Part shown: in pieces, positions 1 to 10,554 of the stretch | How the letters are laid out: every line of letters begins with the position of its first letter | Position numbering within the stretch: the first letter of the stretch is position 1 | NCBI GenBank assembly: GCA_009829735.1 | Contig: CM020619.1 | Location: 11,647,777 to 11,711,776 of the forward strand | Length of the DNA stretch: 64,000 nucleotides | DNA from: Pyropia yezoensis | Lineage: Eukaryota > Rhodophyta > Bangiophyceae > Bangiales > Bangiaceae | Direction: 5' to 3' | Translations under genes and position numbers: made by a program | Notes under the pieces: generated by a model | Database searches by the model: none | What the model was told of the DNA's origin: nothing | Seen by the model: the letters and a program-made list of their open reading frames with translations, nothing else

Positions 1-2
1 CC

Positions 3-2624
3 CCCGGGGCCCCCCCCGGCCCGCCCGCGTCCGTTTCACTCGACTACTGGCCCGCCCACCGCGAGCCCGGCCGCATCACCTTCACGGCCGTCCCGGTGGC
101 CGCGTCCGACGTGGGCGCTTTTGTCGCGGCGCCGCCGCCCGCGCCGGGCCTGGGCCTGGCTGGCCTGGCCGCCGCCGACGGCGCGGCCACCGCCGCCGAT
201 GCCGCCACCGCCCGCCTGGTGACGATCGTCCACGAGCCGCCCCTGCCCGGGGGGCACGCGTTCAAGCGGGCGGCGATGACGCTGCACCCGCGGCGGGTCA
301 ACGTGGAGGCCCTCTTGCTGTCGACGATGCGCGCGCGGTCCGCCGCCCGGCTGGTCGCGCTCGCCGACGCGCTGTTGGTGGCGCGGCCGGGCTCCCCGTG
401 GACGCCGCTGGTGCCGGCGCAGCTGCTCGTGTCGGCGGGGCCCGCGCTCGAGCCGGTCGACGGCGCGGGTGGCGGCGGCGGCGGCGGCACGGTGGACACC
501 GTGCCGCTGCCACCGTCTGGCGCGACGCTGGTCATCCGCCTGCGGGGCGCCCACACGGGCCTGACGGTGCGGCCGTCGTGTCGGTCGGGGGGCATCCGGC
601 TGCGCATCATTGGCGCGGCCGCCCTGGCTGTCCCGCCGTCGGTAGTGACGTCGGCGGGCGGCGCGTCGGGCGGCGCGGCGGCGGTGCCCGGCGTGGGCTC
701 GTCCACCAACGCGCTCGCCGCAGACGCGGGGGTGTGGCAGGGGGAGCGCCACTTTGCGTCGGCCGCCGACGAGTACATAGCCGTTGCCGCGGCCGTGGCG
801 GGCGTGCACCGGCGGCTGCAGCTGGAAGCGTCTGCGCGGGCGGTGTGCGCGCTGGATATCGGCGTGTCCCGCACGCTGCCGCCCGGCACCGCGTCGGTGG
901 CGGCGTCGGCCGCGGCGGAGCTGACGGCGAGCCAGCTGGTGCCGCCGTTTGCCCCGCTCGAGCGCCGTGCCCCGCGGCGCTTCCTGACGCTCGCGCCCCC
1001 GCCGCCGCCGCCCGTGCCGTCGCCGCCGCCCACGCCACGCGCGCCGCTCTACGTGCGGCGGTCGCCGCGGGCGGCGGCGGTCGGGGCCGACGCGCACCCG
1101 GCCAAGGCGTCGCCGGCGGTGGCGTCGCTGTCGCCAACGTCAGCAGCGGTGGTCAAGCGGCCACGCCTGACGTACGCGACGACCAGCGACAGCCTGGTGT
1201 TTATTCAGGAGACGGCCTACTTTGCCGAGCTCTCTGCCGCCACGGCCGCGTTTAGTAGCTGGGGCAGCGGCGGTGGGATGGGGAGCCCCACCGCCATCAC
1301 TGATGGGGTGCCCACCGCCGGCGCTGACGGCGGCATGCTCGTTGCCGCCGACGAGGTGGACCGGTACGCGGGCTCCGCCGCCGCGGCCGCTGCCTGGGCG
1401 GTCGCGCGGGAGGCGGTCGAGCGGCGGCTACGGCGGGACTCGCTGCTCCGTGCGTTTGCCGCGGCGAATGTCGCGTCGGCGCTGCCGTCGCCCGCGTCGC
1501 TGTCGACGCACGCGGCGTCAGCTGCGGCGGCCGCCGCGGCAGCCGCAGCGGCCGCGGCGGCGGCGGCGTCCGCGTCGGCCGCGCTGGGCACCCGTGGCGG
1601 CAGCGGCGGTAGTGGGGCGGCCGGCGGTGGCGGCGGCGGAGGCGGCGGCGGCGGCACTGGCGGCGGCACCATCCGCGGCGGCGTCAGCAGTGGCGGCGAG
1701 GCGGCAGCCCACTACGGGTCCTCCCGTCACGTGCCGCAGACGCCGTCGTCGTCCTCCTCGTCGGGGGACGACGCGGACCTGGATGTGGACACGGCGTCGC
1801 GGACGCTGCTCAAGATCAAGTGCGAGCCGCTGCCCGTCCGCCGTGCGGAGCTCCTCCTCCGCGGCAGCGAGGCGTGGCAGGTGCGGCTGGAGCTGCTGCC
1901 CCCCATCTTTGACTCGACCCTCTCCCCGCTGTCGCCGTCGGGGTGGCTCGCGATGGCCACGGGGGTGGGCGCACCACCCGTGCTGTCGCCGGCACCGGCG
2001 GCGGGTGCCGCTGCCGGCGGGGCCACCACGGGCGCGACGGAGCCGCTGGGCAGCCCCTGGCCGGTGGGCGTGTCGTGCGTCGGCTCCACCCTCACCTTTA
2101 CATACCCGTCGCCCAACGCGTCGTCGGTGCGGAGCTTCTTCCGGGACCTCACCCGCGCGCGCACGGCCGCGGCGCTCGCGCGGGGGTTGCCCCCGTCGCC
2201 CTACTACACCGTCCTCCGCCGGTCGCCGGTGCGGATCGTCGTTGGGGTGGGGCCTAAGCGGCTGCGGCCGCCGCCCAACGCGGCGCCGCTGGCCAACGGC
2301 GCACCCGCGGGGGCGGCGCGGCCGGGCGCGGCCGCCCCCCCCACCGGGGCGGCTGGCGCGCGGGTCCTCCAGCGTCGCCGGCGGCCGCTTGCCGTTGACG
2401 GTGGGCGCTGTGGGCGTGCCGGCCGCCGACGCCGCCGCCCCTCCTGGTCTTTGTGGCCGTCGGCGTGCGCCGTGCGGCGGCGCGGCGCAGCGGATCGCGC
2501 CCGGGCGGGGGCGGCTGGCGCGCGGGCCCTCCAGCGTCGCCGGCGGCCGCTAGTCGTTGACGGTGGGCGCTGTGGGCGTGCCGGCCGCCGCCGCCGCCGC
2601 CCCTCCTGGTCTTTGTGGCCGTAG
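3..2624 (+). CDS. MED14-like Mediator subunit, C-terminal part (5' end outside window)
   Basis: The frame is open from base 3, so the true start lies upstream; the first GTG at 96 is internal. The best match I can recall is Mediator subunit 14 (RGR1), the scaffold linking Mediator's tail to its core in the nucleus. The order fits plant and animal MED14: an LDYW-type strand, a block ending VTIVHEPPLP, then a helix NVEALLLSTMRARSAARL equivalent to the conserved 'xVExLLLxaixxRxxxRL' region. A later block, LLKIKCEPLPVRRAEL then WQVRLELLPP (about 1800-1905), is also protein-like. Between them lie poly-Ala (about 1518-1590) and poly-Gly (about 1620-1670) tracts and Pro-rich linkers. The C-terminus is a 54-residue tandem duplication. 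Third positions are almost all G/C and there is no visible intron. The assignment is by remembered motifs, not a search; a different large nuclear protein is possible. Confidence 0.55.
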   Translation, partial: PGAPPGPPASVSLDYWPAHREPGRITFTAVPVAASDVGAFVAAPPPAPGLGLAGLAAADGAATAADAATARLVTIVHEPPLPGGHAFKRAAMTLHPRRVNVEALLLSTMRARSAARLVALADALLVARPGSPWTPLVPAQLLVSAGPALEPVDGAGGGGGGGTVDTVPLPPSGATLVIRLRGAHTGLTVRPSCRSGGIRLRIIGAAALAVPPSVVTSAGGASGGAAAVPGVGSSTNALAADAGVWQGERHFASAADEYIAVAAAVAGVHRRLQLEASARAVCALDIGVSRTLPPGTASVAASAAAELTASQLVPPFAPLERRAPRRFLTLAPPPPPPVPSPPPTPRAPLYVRRSPRAAAVGADAHPAKASPAVASLSPTSAAVVKRPRLTYATTSDSLVFIQETAYFAELSAATAAFSSWGSGGGMGSPTAITDGVPTAGADGGMLVAADEVDRYAGSAAAAAAWAVAREAVERRLRRDSLLRAFAAANVASALPSPASLSTHAASAAAAAAAAAAAAAAAASASAALGTRGGSGGSGAAGGGGGGGGGGGTGGGTIRGGVSSGGEAAAHYGSSRHVPQTPSSSSSSGDDADLDVDTASRTLLKIKCEPLPVRRAELLLRGSEAWQVRLELLPPIFDSTLSPLSPSGWLAMATGVGAPPVLSPAPAAGAAAGGATTGATEPLGSPWPVGVSCVGSTLTFTYPSPNASSVRSFFRDLTRARTAAALARGLPPSPYYTVLRRSPVRIVVGVGPKRLRPPPNAAPLANGAPAGAARPGAAAPPTGAAGARVLQRRRRPLAVDGGRCGRAGRRRRRPSWSLWPSACAVRRRGAADRARAGAAGARALQRRRRPLVVDGGRCGRAGRRRRRPSWSLWP

Positions 2625-2669
2625 GCGTGAGCGGTGCGGCGGCTGGGCGCGGCGGAGTGTGGGGCAGCA
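2346..2669 (+). repeat. 162-bp tandem duplication spanning the MED14-like stop codon
   Basis: Two adjacent copies with a 162-bp period (GGCTGGCGCGCGGG at 2351 and 2513). The period is 54 codons, so the frame is kept. In the second copy a TCG codon has become TAG, and this is the stop at 2622-2624. The copies differ at few positions, so the duplication is recent. Confidence 0.85.
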
Positions 2670-2686
2670 GTCGTTGTGTTGCGAGA

Positions 2687-5600
2687 ATGGACTTGGGATC
2701 GTCGAGCTCGTCGGGCTCGTCCCTCGACGGGTCTCCTGTCATTACTGTTTCAACGCCATCCACCGCTGCTCCAGCCGCAAGCTCTGGGTGCGCCCCTTCT
2801 GTTCTCAACTATGCGGACATCAGCATGGATGTTGACGATGGCTTCTTGGCGATGACGCACGGCAGTAGCCCGTTGGATGTCGGGCTTGCTGCCAATACCG
2901 GTGGTGTGGAGGACGCTGTTGACGACGGTGGCGGAGCTGGAGGTGCTGATGACGGTGTTGCAGGCGTCGAAGGTGCTGATGTTGCAGATGCCGGTGGTGC
3001 TGGTGTTGCAGTTGCCGGTGAGGCTGATGTTGGTCATCCTCCACGTGGGCAAGTGCCGCCTGCTGGCAAGCGACGATTGATGTACGGTCAAAATCGCCCT
3101 GGACCTAAACATGGAGGAGGAGGCCGGAGGAAGGGGTCTGGGCGCCAGACCAGGACGAACTTTGGTCGTGGCGCGCGTCGCGCAATCGGGTCGTACCTGT
3201 GCGAGACGTCGGCCGAGGCATTGTCGTCCGCCTGTGGCATTCCGATGGCGGCAGGTGAGCGGACGGTCAAGATGCTTCACGAATGGTCCACCCTCCCTGG
3301 AAGCGAGGAGGTGTGGCTGGTCCCTGGCGTCTTCGGCGTTGTGGCCCGGTGGGGTGAATGGCGCAGAGACTCGCAGGGAAAGTCAGCCAGCGTGTGCGTT
3401 TGGCTGGGATCCGACGGGCTGTCACGGTGCACGTGCATCGGCGCCACCTCCCATCATGACAACCACGTCCTCGAGCGACGAACAACATGCCGACACGCCG
3501 GCATTTTTGATGCATTACTGGGCGATATCGCGAGCGCTCTCGGTGCACCAGCCGACAAGGTGCGGCAGCAGTTTGTGAAGCGCGTTCAACAAGAGCGGGA
3601 AGCTGATGGCGATGATCAACTTGCAGCGCACGGGAGTACTTTTCACGTACTCAGCGGCCTGTACGTCGCTGTCTGCCCCTCCGCCATTGGCGTTGTGCCC
3701 GTGCCTGTGTACCTAACCTCAACACGCTCTTCATGCAGCTTTTGCCTCGGTGCGCGCACGAGATGCTGCTCCCTCCTTGCGGTTGCCCAAGAATGCGGAG
3801 CACCCAACCGCGCACACCACGCGTCTGCGCAGAGCTCTACTCGGTCCCTGGAGGTGTCGGCAGTGTCGCGCCTTCCTCTTCCTCTGCACAACTGCATTGC
3901 AGCTGTTCGACTCAACGGTGAGGTGTCTGCCTTGGCTGCTGCTGGTGGCGTGTTTTCGGTACCAGCACCGAGCCGGTGCTTGTACTGCACCAGCCGCGGA
4001 GAGGAGCATGAGCTTTCCAACCCGTCCACAAGGGAAGGGGTCATGGTGTGCTCGAGGGGTTTCTGCAAGACGGAGGTGGTGGTTTCCAAGTGCTCTTCGT
4101 GCAAGCAGTGGGTCTCCCGTGACGGACGTGATCAGCACATCATCCTGCTCACTACCACGACGGCGGCGACGGTGTGCTGGGCGCGGTCCATGGCTTCAAG
4201 CGCTGCGGACGGAATGGCGTTGACGACCAGCACCACGCGATGGCTGCGAGCCGTCCGGCGGGGGATGGTTGCTGGTGTTTTGCCACAAGATTGCCCGACG
4301 CGCAGTGGCAGGATCCTGCGCAATATTGTGCTCGTGGCCCTCAAGCTGATGGTGGAACAGCTACCCTCTGCGCTCTTTTCCTGCCACCACTGCATGGATG
4401 CGGATGGGCGGTACCTCTGCGTGTCGGCGGCCTCCATCTGGGTGGGCTTTGGCAGCGGCGTCGAGCACGTCACGTTCCAGCACGTCACTGAAGCAGTTCC
4501 CGAGAACCGCCAGGCTGTCCGCGCAGCATACCTGGTAAGAGGGGAGAGCGTCCGCCGCGTGATCCGCGACGTTATGAATCCGTGCAAGGATTTCAAGCTG
4601 CTCGCCAGGACAACGCGCCCCGCGGAGATTGCCGTAAGTCTTCTTCTTCCTGAAGCCCTCCCATCCACTCGCATTTTGGAGGCCACTGCGGCCGAGGAGG
4701 CCATCGCCAAGCTACTGTCATCCGTGTACGACATGGAGAAGGCGGGGCGCAAGCTGCTGGTGGCGCTGAAGGGAGCGCTGGCAACGTATAAGACACGAAA
4801 CCGAGCGGAGGGGGAGCGGCGTTCTGCTGCTGCACGCCACCTGTCAGCCTACATCGACGCCAAGAGACCGATGACTACCCCGGCGCCCTCTGGACCTACT
4901 ACACCAGCCGAGCACCCTCCTCGTGGTGCGGCAGACGGGGGCACCGCTCCATCCCGACGGCACGCAACGACACCGACGCCTGTGGGGTTGGTGCGCAACG
5001 ACGCCGTTCCCGTGAAGTCGGCTGGGGCTTCAAACTTTCCGGGCAGGGCCAAGCTTCTCCTTGTTGTTCGTCCTGCCAACGTCGCGTCGCACGGGTGGGC
5101 GGCCAAGAAGAGAAAGCCAGACTGTGGGAGGAAGGCCTTTAATGCCGGCAAAGGTGACGTGGACACGACGTCACCCTTTTTACGGTCTCACATCAAGGAA
5201 CTCGACAAGGACAGCCGGCGAGAGCTGCTCTCTTTCGTGACAGCCATCACGATTGACAGCGTTGTGCTCCCCTTTCGGCCGTGTCACGCTGCTGTTTTGC
5301 GGACGCTGGCCGAGGACCTGCTCCGTCCGGATCACCCCACGGTCATGGCGGGTGCTCTTGCGTTGGCTACTTCTGGTGAGCAACTTTCTGCGGCGGACAA
5401 GACACCCACGGTCGAGCTTTTGCGCGACTTGCGGTTCATGCACCTGGGCGTGCCGTCGTGCGTGTCCTTGTTTCCCAAGGTGGTGGAACTGAACGGCGCG
5501 TTGGCGGGGGTGCTGGTGCGCATCTCTGAGTCGATCGACAAGTTTGTACTGGAGTGGCGCAACGGGCCCGAGCAGACCCGCAAGTACCAGGAGAGCTGGG

Positions 5601-6631
5601 GGGGCGTTGGGAAGTCGCAGGCCGAGCTGTGCGACGTGTTCAAGAAGGCGCACCCCTCTGCGTCAGGCAACCACGAGGTGACCGGCACGTGCGCGCCGTC
5701 TCTGCCCCAGTGCCGGCCGGAGCCGTTCTTGTGGGAGGAGGTATTATCAACTGGCATGTGCTCGAAGCATTATGCCAAGGCCCACAAGTTCTCGCCAGGC
5801 GCCATGACGTTTTGCTGCGGCTGCAAGCACCCCCTCATCTTGGCTTTTACCGTGTTGGACCGCAAGGAGGCTCCCCAAGTGCTGCTCAACATGCTCCTCA
5901 CGAGGTTTGCGCGCTTGCCTCGGTTCCTGATCTACGACTTCTCTTGCGGGGCGTTTCGAGTGGCGCTGGGGAAGATCGGCTGGCTGCTGATGGACTGCAC
6001 CATCGTGTCCGACCGGTTCCACATTTTCAACCACCTCTGCTCCGACGCGTTCGACCCCCGCTCCTACACGGCGCTGGACGGCGTGGACTCGGGGGCTCCT
6101 GAGCAGCGCAATGCGCCCATTCGGCGGATCCAAACGACGCTGCAGGGCATGGGCGTTGCGCCGTACACCAACTTACTCGCCTACCAGACGGGATTGCTCA
6201 ACCACGAGGCGCAGACCAAGTGGGACCTCGGGGTGGAACGGCTGCCGGAGGACGTTGACTTGGCCGGGGCGTACTTCTCGAAGTACGCGTGCTTGTGCTG
6301 CGACGGGGACGACGACCGTTCATCGGACGACTCGTCCGCAAGCCGTGAGGTGTCTGAAGGGGAGGGGCAGTCTGGTGATGAGTCTGGATCGTCATCTTCG
6401 CAGCATGAGCCCAGTGCCGATGCCACGGGGGCGGAGGGTGGGGAGGGTGAGACAGTTGAGGCGTGTGTGGCTCGTGAGGGGGATGCGGATGGTGCGGACG
6501 ATGAAGAAGACCGGGGCAGTGGTGACAGCGCATCTCCGCTGTCCGAGGATGTTGATGCTGTATCCTTGCCGGACAGCACGTCCAGTGATGGCGGTGTGAG
6601 CGTGAGCGGGGACGACTCGTTTGATGAGTAA
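2687..6631 (+). CDS. KDZ-type DNA transposase with SWIM-like zinc finger
   Basis: Predicted cut-and-paste transposase of the Kyakuja-Dileera-Zisupton group, 1314 residues. I chose the first ATG (2687); the frame is open a little upstream but without another ATG. Residues 248-270 hold CxC...CxH (CTC and CRH), a SWIM-type zinc site. A multi-cysteine region follows (CLYC, SRGFC, KCSSC, about 4000-4110). The catalytic part has FCCGCKHP, then IYDFSCGAF with Asp about residue 1084, then SDRFHIFNHLC with Asp about 1109, and DGVDSGAPEQRN. This is the family layout 'YDfxC...DxFHxxxHxxC...DGxxxE'. The C-terminus (from about 6300) is an acidic Ser/Asp/Glu tail. The whole gene is one open frame, so it may be recent. 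No terminal inverted repeats or target duplication were found. Codon use is less GC-extreme than in the gene before it. Confidence 0.7.
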   Translation: MDLGSSSSSGSSLDGSPVITVSTPSTAAPAASSGCAPSVLNYADISMDVDDGFLAMTHGSSPLDVGLAANTGGVEDAVDDGGGAGGADDGVAGVEGADVADAGGAGVAVAGEADVGHPPRGQVPPAGKRRLMYGQNRPGPKHGGGGRRKGSGRQTRTNFGRGARRAIGSYLCETSAEALSSACGIPMAAGERTVKMLHEWSTLPGSEEVWLVPGVFGVVARWGEWRRDSQGKSASVCVWLGSDGLSRCTCIGATSHHDNHVLERRTTCRHAGIFDALLGDIASALGAPADKVRQQFVKRVQQEREADGDDQLAAHGSTFHVLSGLYVAVCPSAIGVVPVPVYLTSTRSSCSFCLGARTRCCSLLAVAQECGAPNRAHHASAQSSTRSLEVSAVSRLPLPLHNCIAAVRLNGEVSALAAAGGVFSVPAPSRCLYCTSRGEEHELSNPSTREGVMVCSRGFCKTEVVVSKCSSCKQWVSRDGRDQHIILLTTTTAATVCWARSMASSAADGMALTTSTTRWLRAVRRGMVAGVLPQDCPTRSGRILRNIVLVALKLMVEQLPSALFSCHHCMDADGRYLCVSAASIWVGFGSGVEHVTFQHVTEAVPENRQAVRAAYLVRGESVRRVIRDVMNPCKDFKLLARTTRPAEIAVSLLLPEALPSTRILEATAAEEAIAKLLSSVYDMEKAGRKLLVALKGALATYKTRNRAEGERRSAAARHLSAYIDAKRPMTTPAPSGPTTPAEHPPRGAADGGTAPSRRHATTPTPVGLVRNDAVPVKSAGASNFPGRAKLLLVVRPANVASHGWAAKKRKPDCGRKAFNAGKGDVDTTSPFLRSHIKELDKDSRRELLSFVTAITIDSVVLPFRPCHAAVLRTLAEDLLRPDHPTVMAGALALATSGEQLSAADKTPTVELLRDLRFMHLGVPSCVSLFPKVVELNGALAGVLVRISESIDKFVLEWRNGPEQTRKYQESWGGVGKSQAELCDVFKKAHPSASGNHEVTGTCAPSLPQCRPEPFLWEEVLSTGMCSKHYAKAHKFSPGAMTFCCGCKHPLILAFTVLDRKEAPQVLLNMLLTRFARLPRFLIYDFSCGAFRVALGKIGWLLMDCTIVSDRFHIFNHLCSDAFDPRSYTALDGVDSGAPEQRNAPIRRIQTTLQGMGVAPYTNLLAYQTGLLNHEAQTKWDLGVERLPEDVDLAGAYFSKYACLCCDGDDDRSSDDSSASREVSEGEGQSGDESGSSSSQHEPSADATGAEGGEGETVEACVAREGDADGADDEEDRGSGDSASPLSEDVDAVSLPDSTSSDGGVSVSGDDSFDE

Positions 6632-8339
6632 AGTATGATACCCCCGACGCCCTCAAAGCCATGAGTCAGCTTCAGCGCCGACCGCGGCGCACCAGAATCA
6701 CGCAAGGGAACGCATCAACCATCACCCTCATCGACAGGGCCGGGACCCGCCCACACCGTCCACGTCGGCAAAAAAAGTAAATCAGCACCATATTGAGCAT
6801 CACGCGACGGCACGACCGCTACGGGAGGGGGCACGGAATCACCACCGCGACCGCCATTAGCGGCGGCACGGCACAGCCAAGACCACCGCCATCAGTAGTG
6901 TTGACGTCTGCCACAATCACCGCCATAAGCTGAGACACGGCCCGGCCACCACGATAGCCGTAGCCGGTGGCACGCCCCAACTGCCACGAACACCATCGGC
7001 GTGGGAGCGGCCCCTACCACCACGACGGTCATCGGCGGAAGCGGCGCCCGGACAGCATAACCGCTGCAGACGGGGGCACATCCCCGCGGCCATCACCGTC
7101 GTTGGTGGCGGCCTACGCCACCACCACCACCTCCGTCGGTGGGAGACCGGGCGGACCTACACGACCGGCATCCGCGCGAGTACGGCCCAGGGACCACCAC
7201 CACAAACTTCAGAGGGGACCACGGCCGCCATCACGACCGCGGCCGCGGCGGTGGACACGGTGATCGTCGCCGCGACCGCCACCGCTGGGGGGGGTGCCGC
7301 TGGTAGCCTCCCACAGCCACCGGCGTCACTTCCGCCTTTGCCGGCAACGCCACCGCCGTCGCCGCCACCGCCGCCGCCGCCGCAGCCGCCGTCGCCGTCG
7401 CCGCGCCGCCGCCGCCGCCGCCGCCGCCGCCTCCGCAGTCGCCGCCGTCACCACCGTCATGGCGGCTGGCCCTAGCGGCGGCCATCCCCCAGCAGCACGG
7501 CTGCCGCGGCCAGCACTACCATTGTCCGCAACCCGCGCAGGAGGGCGCCTGGTTTGGCAACCCCTGCGCGCGGCGCCCACCGCAATGGCCGCCCGCCCAC
7601 GCCAGCGGCCCCCCCACAAACAGCCCCATGGGCGGGGAATCGGCCCCGACACGACGTCCGCCATGGGCGGGGGCACAGCTCCGCCGCCACCGTCGTCGTT
7701 GGGTGGTACGCCCCGCGACCAGCACCGCCACCGGTGCGCAGACGCGACAGCAGCAGAAAGCACCATCGTCAGGGGCTCACCCCATGACTGTTGCCGCCGT
7801 CTGTTGGAGCGCGGCCGAGGGCACGCAGCGTCGTCAACGGGAGACCGCCCGCATCACTCCTGCCATACCCGGCTGCGGCGAGCCGGCGCAATAGGCAAGT
7901 GGGCACGCAACGACAAAGAAGGTCGTCAAGCCCGCCGTTGGGCAGGGGTAAACGACCATCGGAGGGGTGCTAGAGCGCTGGATCAAGGCGTGGATTTTTG
8001 CAAAATGTGGCCACGTGCGACCTTTACATAAACATTGTGTAGAAATATATAGGTTTCAACGGGTACTTTCGCGTTGGGGTTTGAGTGTTGCTTCAACAGC
8101 GAAGCATCATTGGTCAACTTCCACATCATGAGATTTCCAATTGCCTTTTTGCTCCTGAGTTTTATGTTTTCTATGTAACGTATTCTCATTTTCTCCACGG
8201 CCGCCACGACTGCAGCACTCGTACATCCCGCTGCGACGTCCTTGTGCTCCGCCGTCCCCGTCCGCAGTCATCATTGCGCGGGGCACAACGGTTGCATTCT
8301 CAGCAGCGTGACTTCGGCCGGCATGCATGGCTGTCCCGC
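6632..8339. other. Intergenic DNA, no supported gene
   Basis: No frame here looks like a protein. The first 150 bases are an ordinary 3' flank, 6836-7330 is an old degenerate repeat (listed separately), and 7340-7470 is dominated by CCG/CGC triplets that open several frames at once. Bases 7990-8190 form an island clearly richer in A/T than its surroundings, just outside the satellite; it could hold a promoter or a matrix-attachment-like sequence, but I see no specific motif. Confidence 0.5.
6836..7330 (+). repeat. Degenerate ~35-bp tandem repeat
   Basis: About a dozen units of 31-42 bp can be cut by eye, each starting near A(C/T)CACC, with a middle like GCCATCGGCGG and an end like CACGGCCCGGCC (for example units starting near 6880, 6914, 6949 and 6987). 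Units are strongly diverged and vary in length, so this is an old array. Continuation to about 7780 is possible but weaker. Confidence 0.45.
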
Positions 8340-10554
8340 GTTTGGCGGCGGCGGCGGTGGCGACGGCGGTGCGGCAGACGGGGGTGGAGCTAGCGGCGGC
8401 AACGGCTGAGCGGCCGCGGGGGGGGGGGGAACGGGCGACGACGGCCAGCGGATGGCGGCTCTCGGCAGCAACGGTGGAGCGGCCGCGGGGGGGGGATGGA
8501 TGGGCGACGACGGCCGGTGGCTGGCGGCTCGCGGTGGGAATGGTGGAGCTCTGGCGGGGGGGGGGAACGGGCGACGACAGCTGGCTGCTGGCGGCTTGCG
8601 GCGGCAACGGTGGAGCGGCGGCGGGGGGGGGGGGGGACGTGCGACGGCGGCCAGTGGCTGGCGGCTCTCGGCGGCAACGGTGGAGTGGCGGTGAAGGGGG
8701 GGGAGAGGGGCGATGACGACCGGCGGCTGGCGGCTCTCGGCGGCAACGGTGGAGCGGCCGCGGGGGGGGGGGACAGGCGACGACAGCTGGCTGCTGGCGG
8801 CTTGCGGCGCCGACGATGGAGCGGCGGCGGGGGGGGGGGGGACGGGCGACGGCGGCCAGCGGCTGGCGGCTTGCGGCGCCAACGATGGAGCGGCGGCGGG
8901 GGGGGGGGGGGACGGGTGACGGCGGCCAGCGGCTGGCGGCTCTCGGCGGCAACGGTGGAGTGGCGGTGAAGGGGGGGGAGAGGGGCGATGACGACCGGCG
9001 GCTGGCGGCTCTCGGCGGCAACGGTGAAGCGGCCGCGGGGGGGGGATGGATGGGCGACCACGGCCGGTGGCTGGCGGCTCGCGGTGGGAATGGTGGAGCT
9101 CTGGCGGGGGGGGGGGGACGGGCGACGACAGCTGGCTGCTGGCGGCTTGCGGCGCCGACGATGGAGCGGCGGCGGGGGGGGGGGGACGGGCGACGGCGGC
9201 CAGCGGCTGGCGGCTTGCGGCGCCAACGATGGAGCGGCGGCGGGGGGGGGGGGGGGACGGGTGACGGCGGCCAGCGGCTGGCGGCTATCGGCGGCAACGG
9301 TGGAGTGGCGGTGAAGGGGGGGGAGAGGGGCGATGACGACCGGCGGCTGGCGGCTCTCGGCGGCAACGGTGGAGCGGCCGCGGGGGGAGGATGGATGGGC
9401 GACGACGGCCGGTGGCTGGCGGCTCGCGGTGGGAATGGTGGAGCTCTGGCGGGGGGGGGGGGACGGGCGACGACAGCTGGCTGCTGGCGGCTTGCGGCGC
9501 CGACGATGGAGCGGCGGCGGGGGGGGGGGGGGACGGGCGACGGCGGCCGGCGGCTGGCGGTTCTCGGCGGCAACGGTGGAGTGGCGGTGAAGGGGGGGGA
9601 GAGGGGCGATGACGACCGGCGGCTGGCGGCTCTCGGCGGCAACGGTGGAGCGGTCGCGGGGGGGGATGGATGGGCGACCGCGGCCGGTGGCTGGCGGCTC
9701 GCGGTGGGAATGGTGGAGCTGTGCGGGGGGGGGGGGACGGGCGACGACAGCTGGCTGCTGGCGGCTTGCGGCGCCGACGATGGAGCGGCGGCGGGGGGGG
9801 GGGGGACGGGAGACCGCGGCCAGCGGCTGGCGGCTTGCGGCGCCAACGATGGAGCGGCGGCGGGGGGGGGGGGGGACGGGTGACGGCGGCCAGCGGCTGG
9901 CGGCTCTCGGCGGCAACGGTGGAGTGGCGGTGAAGGGGGGGGGAGAGGGGCGATGACGACCGGCGGCTGGCGGCTCTCGGCGGCAACGGTGGAGCGGTCG
10001 CGGGGGGGGGATGGATGGGCGACCGCGGCCGGTGGCTGGCGGCTCGCGGTGGGAATGGTGGAGCTCTGGCGGGGGGGGGGGGGACGGGCGACGACAGCTG
10101 GCTGCTGGCCGCTTGCGGCGCCGACGATGGAGCGGCGGCGGGGGGGGGGGGGACGGGAGACCGCGGCCAGCGGCTGGCGGCTTGCGGCGCCAACGATGGA
10201 GCGGCGGCGGGGGGGGGGGGGGACGGGTGACGGCGGCCAGCGGCTGGCGGCTCTCGGCGGCAACGGTGGAGTGGCGGTGAAGGGGGGGGAGAGGGGCGAT
10301 GACGACCGGCGGCTGGCGGCTCTCGGCGGCAACGGTGGAGCGGCCGCGGGGGGGGATGGATGGGCGACCACGGCCGGTGGCTGGCGGCTCGCGGTGGGAA
10401 TGGTGGAGCTCTGGCGGGGGGGGGGGGACGGGCGACGACAGCTGGCTGCTGGCCGCTTGCGGCGCCGACGATGGAGCGGCGGCGAGGGGGGGGGGGGACG
10501 GGCGACGGCGGCCAGCGGCTGGGCGGCTTGCGGCGCCAACGATGGAGCGGCGGC
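8340..10554 (+). repeat. G-rich satellite, left block (about 31 monomers)
   Basis: Tandem ~69-bp monomers, each ending in a run of 7-13 G. Five monomer types follow one another in order and form a higher-order unit of about 344 bp. One landmark (GGCGATGACGACCGG) recurs with ATGs at 8713, 8988, 9333, 9609, 9953 and 10299, that is, steps of 344-346 bp (five monomers) and 275-276 bp (four monomers). The left edge (8340-8455) is degenerate, as at the margins of arrays homogenised from the inside. The block runs into the assembly gap. The minus strand is stop-free over long stretches because the monomers lack stops; I do not call these coding. Confidence 0.95.

Noticed and set aside
36..1255. Other open frames on both strands across the MED14-like gene
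   Set aside because: Mirror frames caused by G/C-biased third positions; they lack sensible protein composition.
7251..8031. Open frames in the region before the satellite
   Set aside because: Made of CCG/CGC triplets and Arg/His/Pro-rich nonsense; no island of normal protein sequence.
8340..10554. CRISPR-like regular repeats
   Set aside because: Monomers are contiguous with no unique spacers, and the context is eukaryotic.
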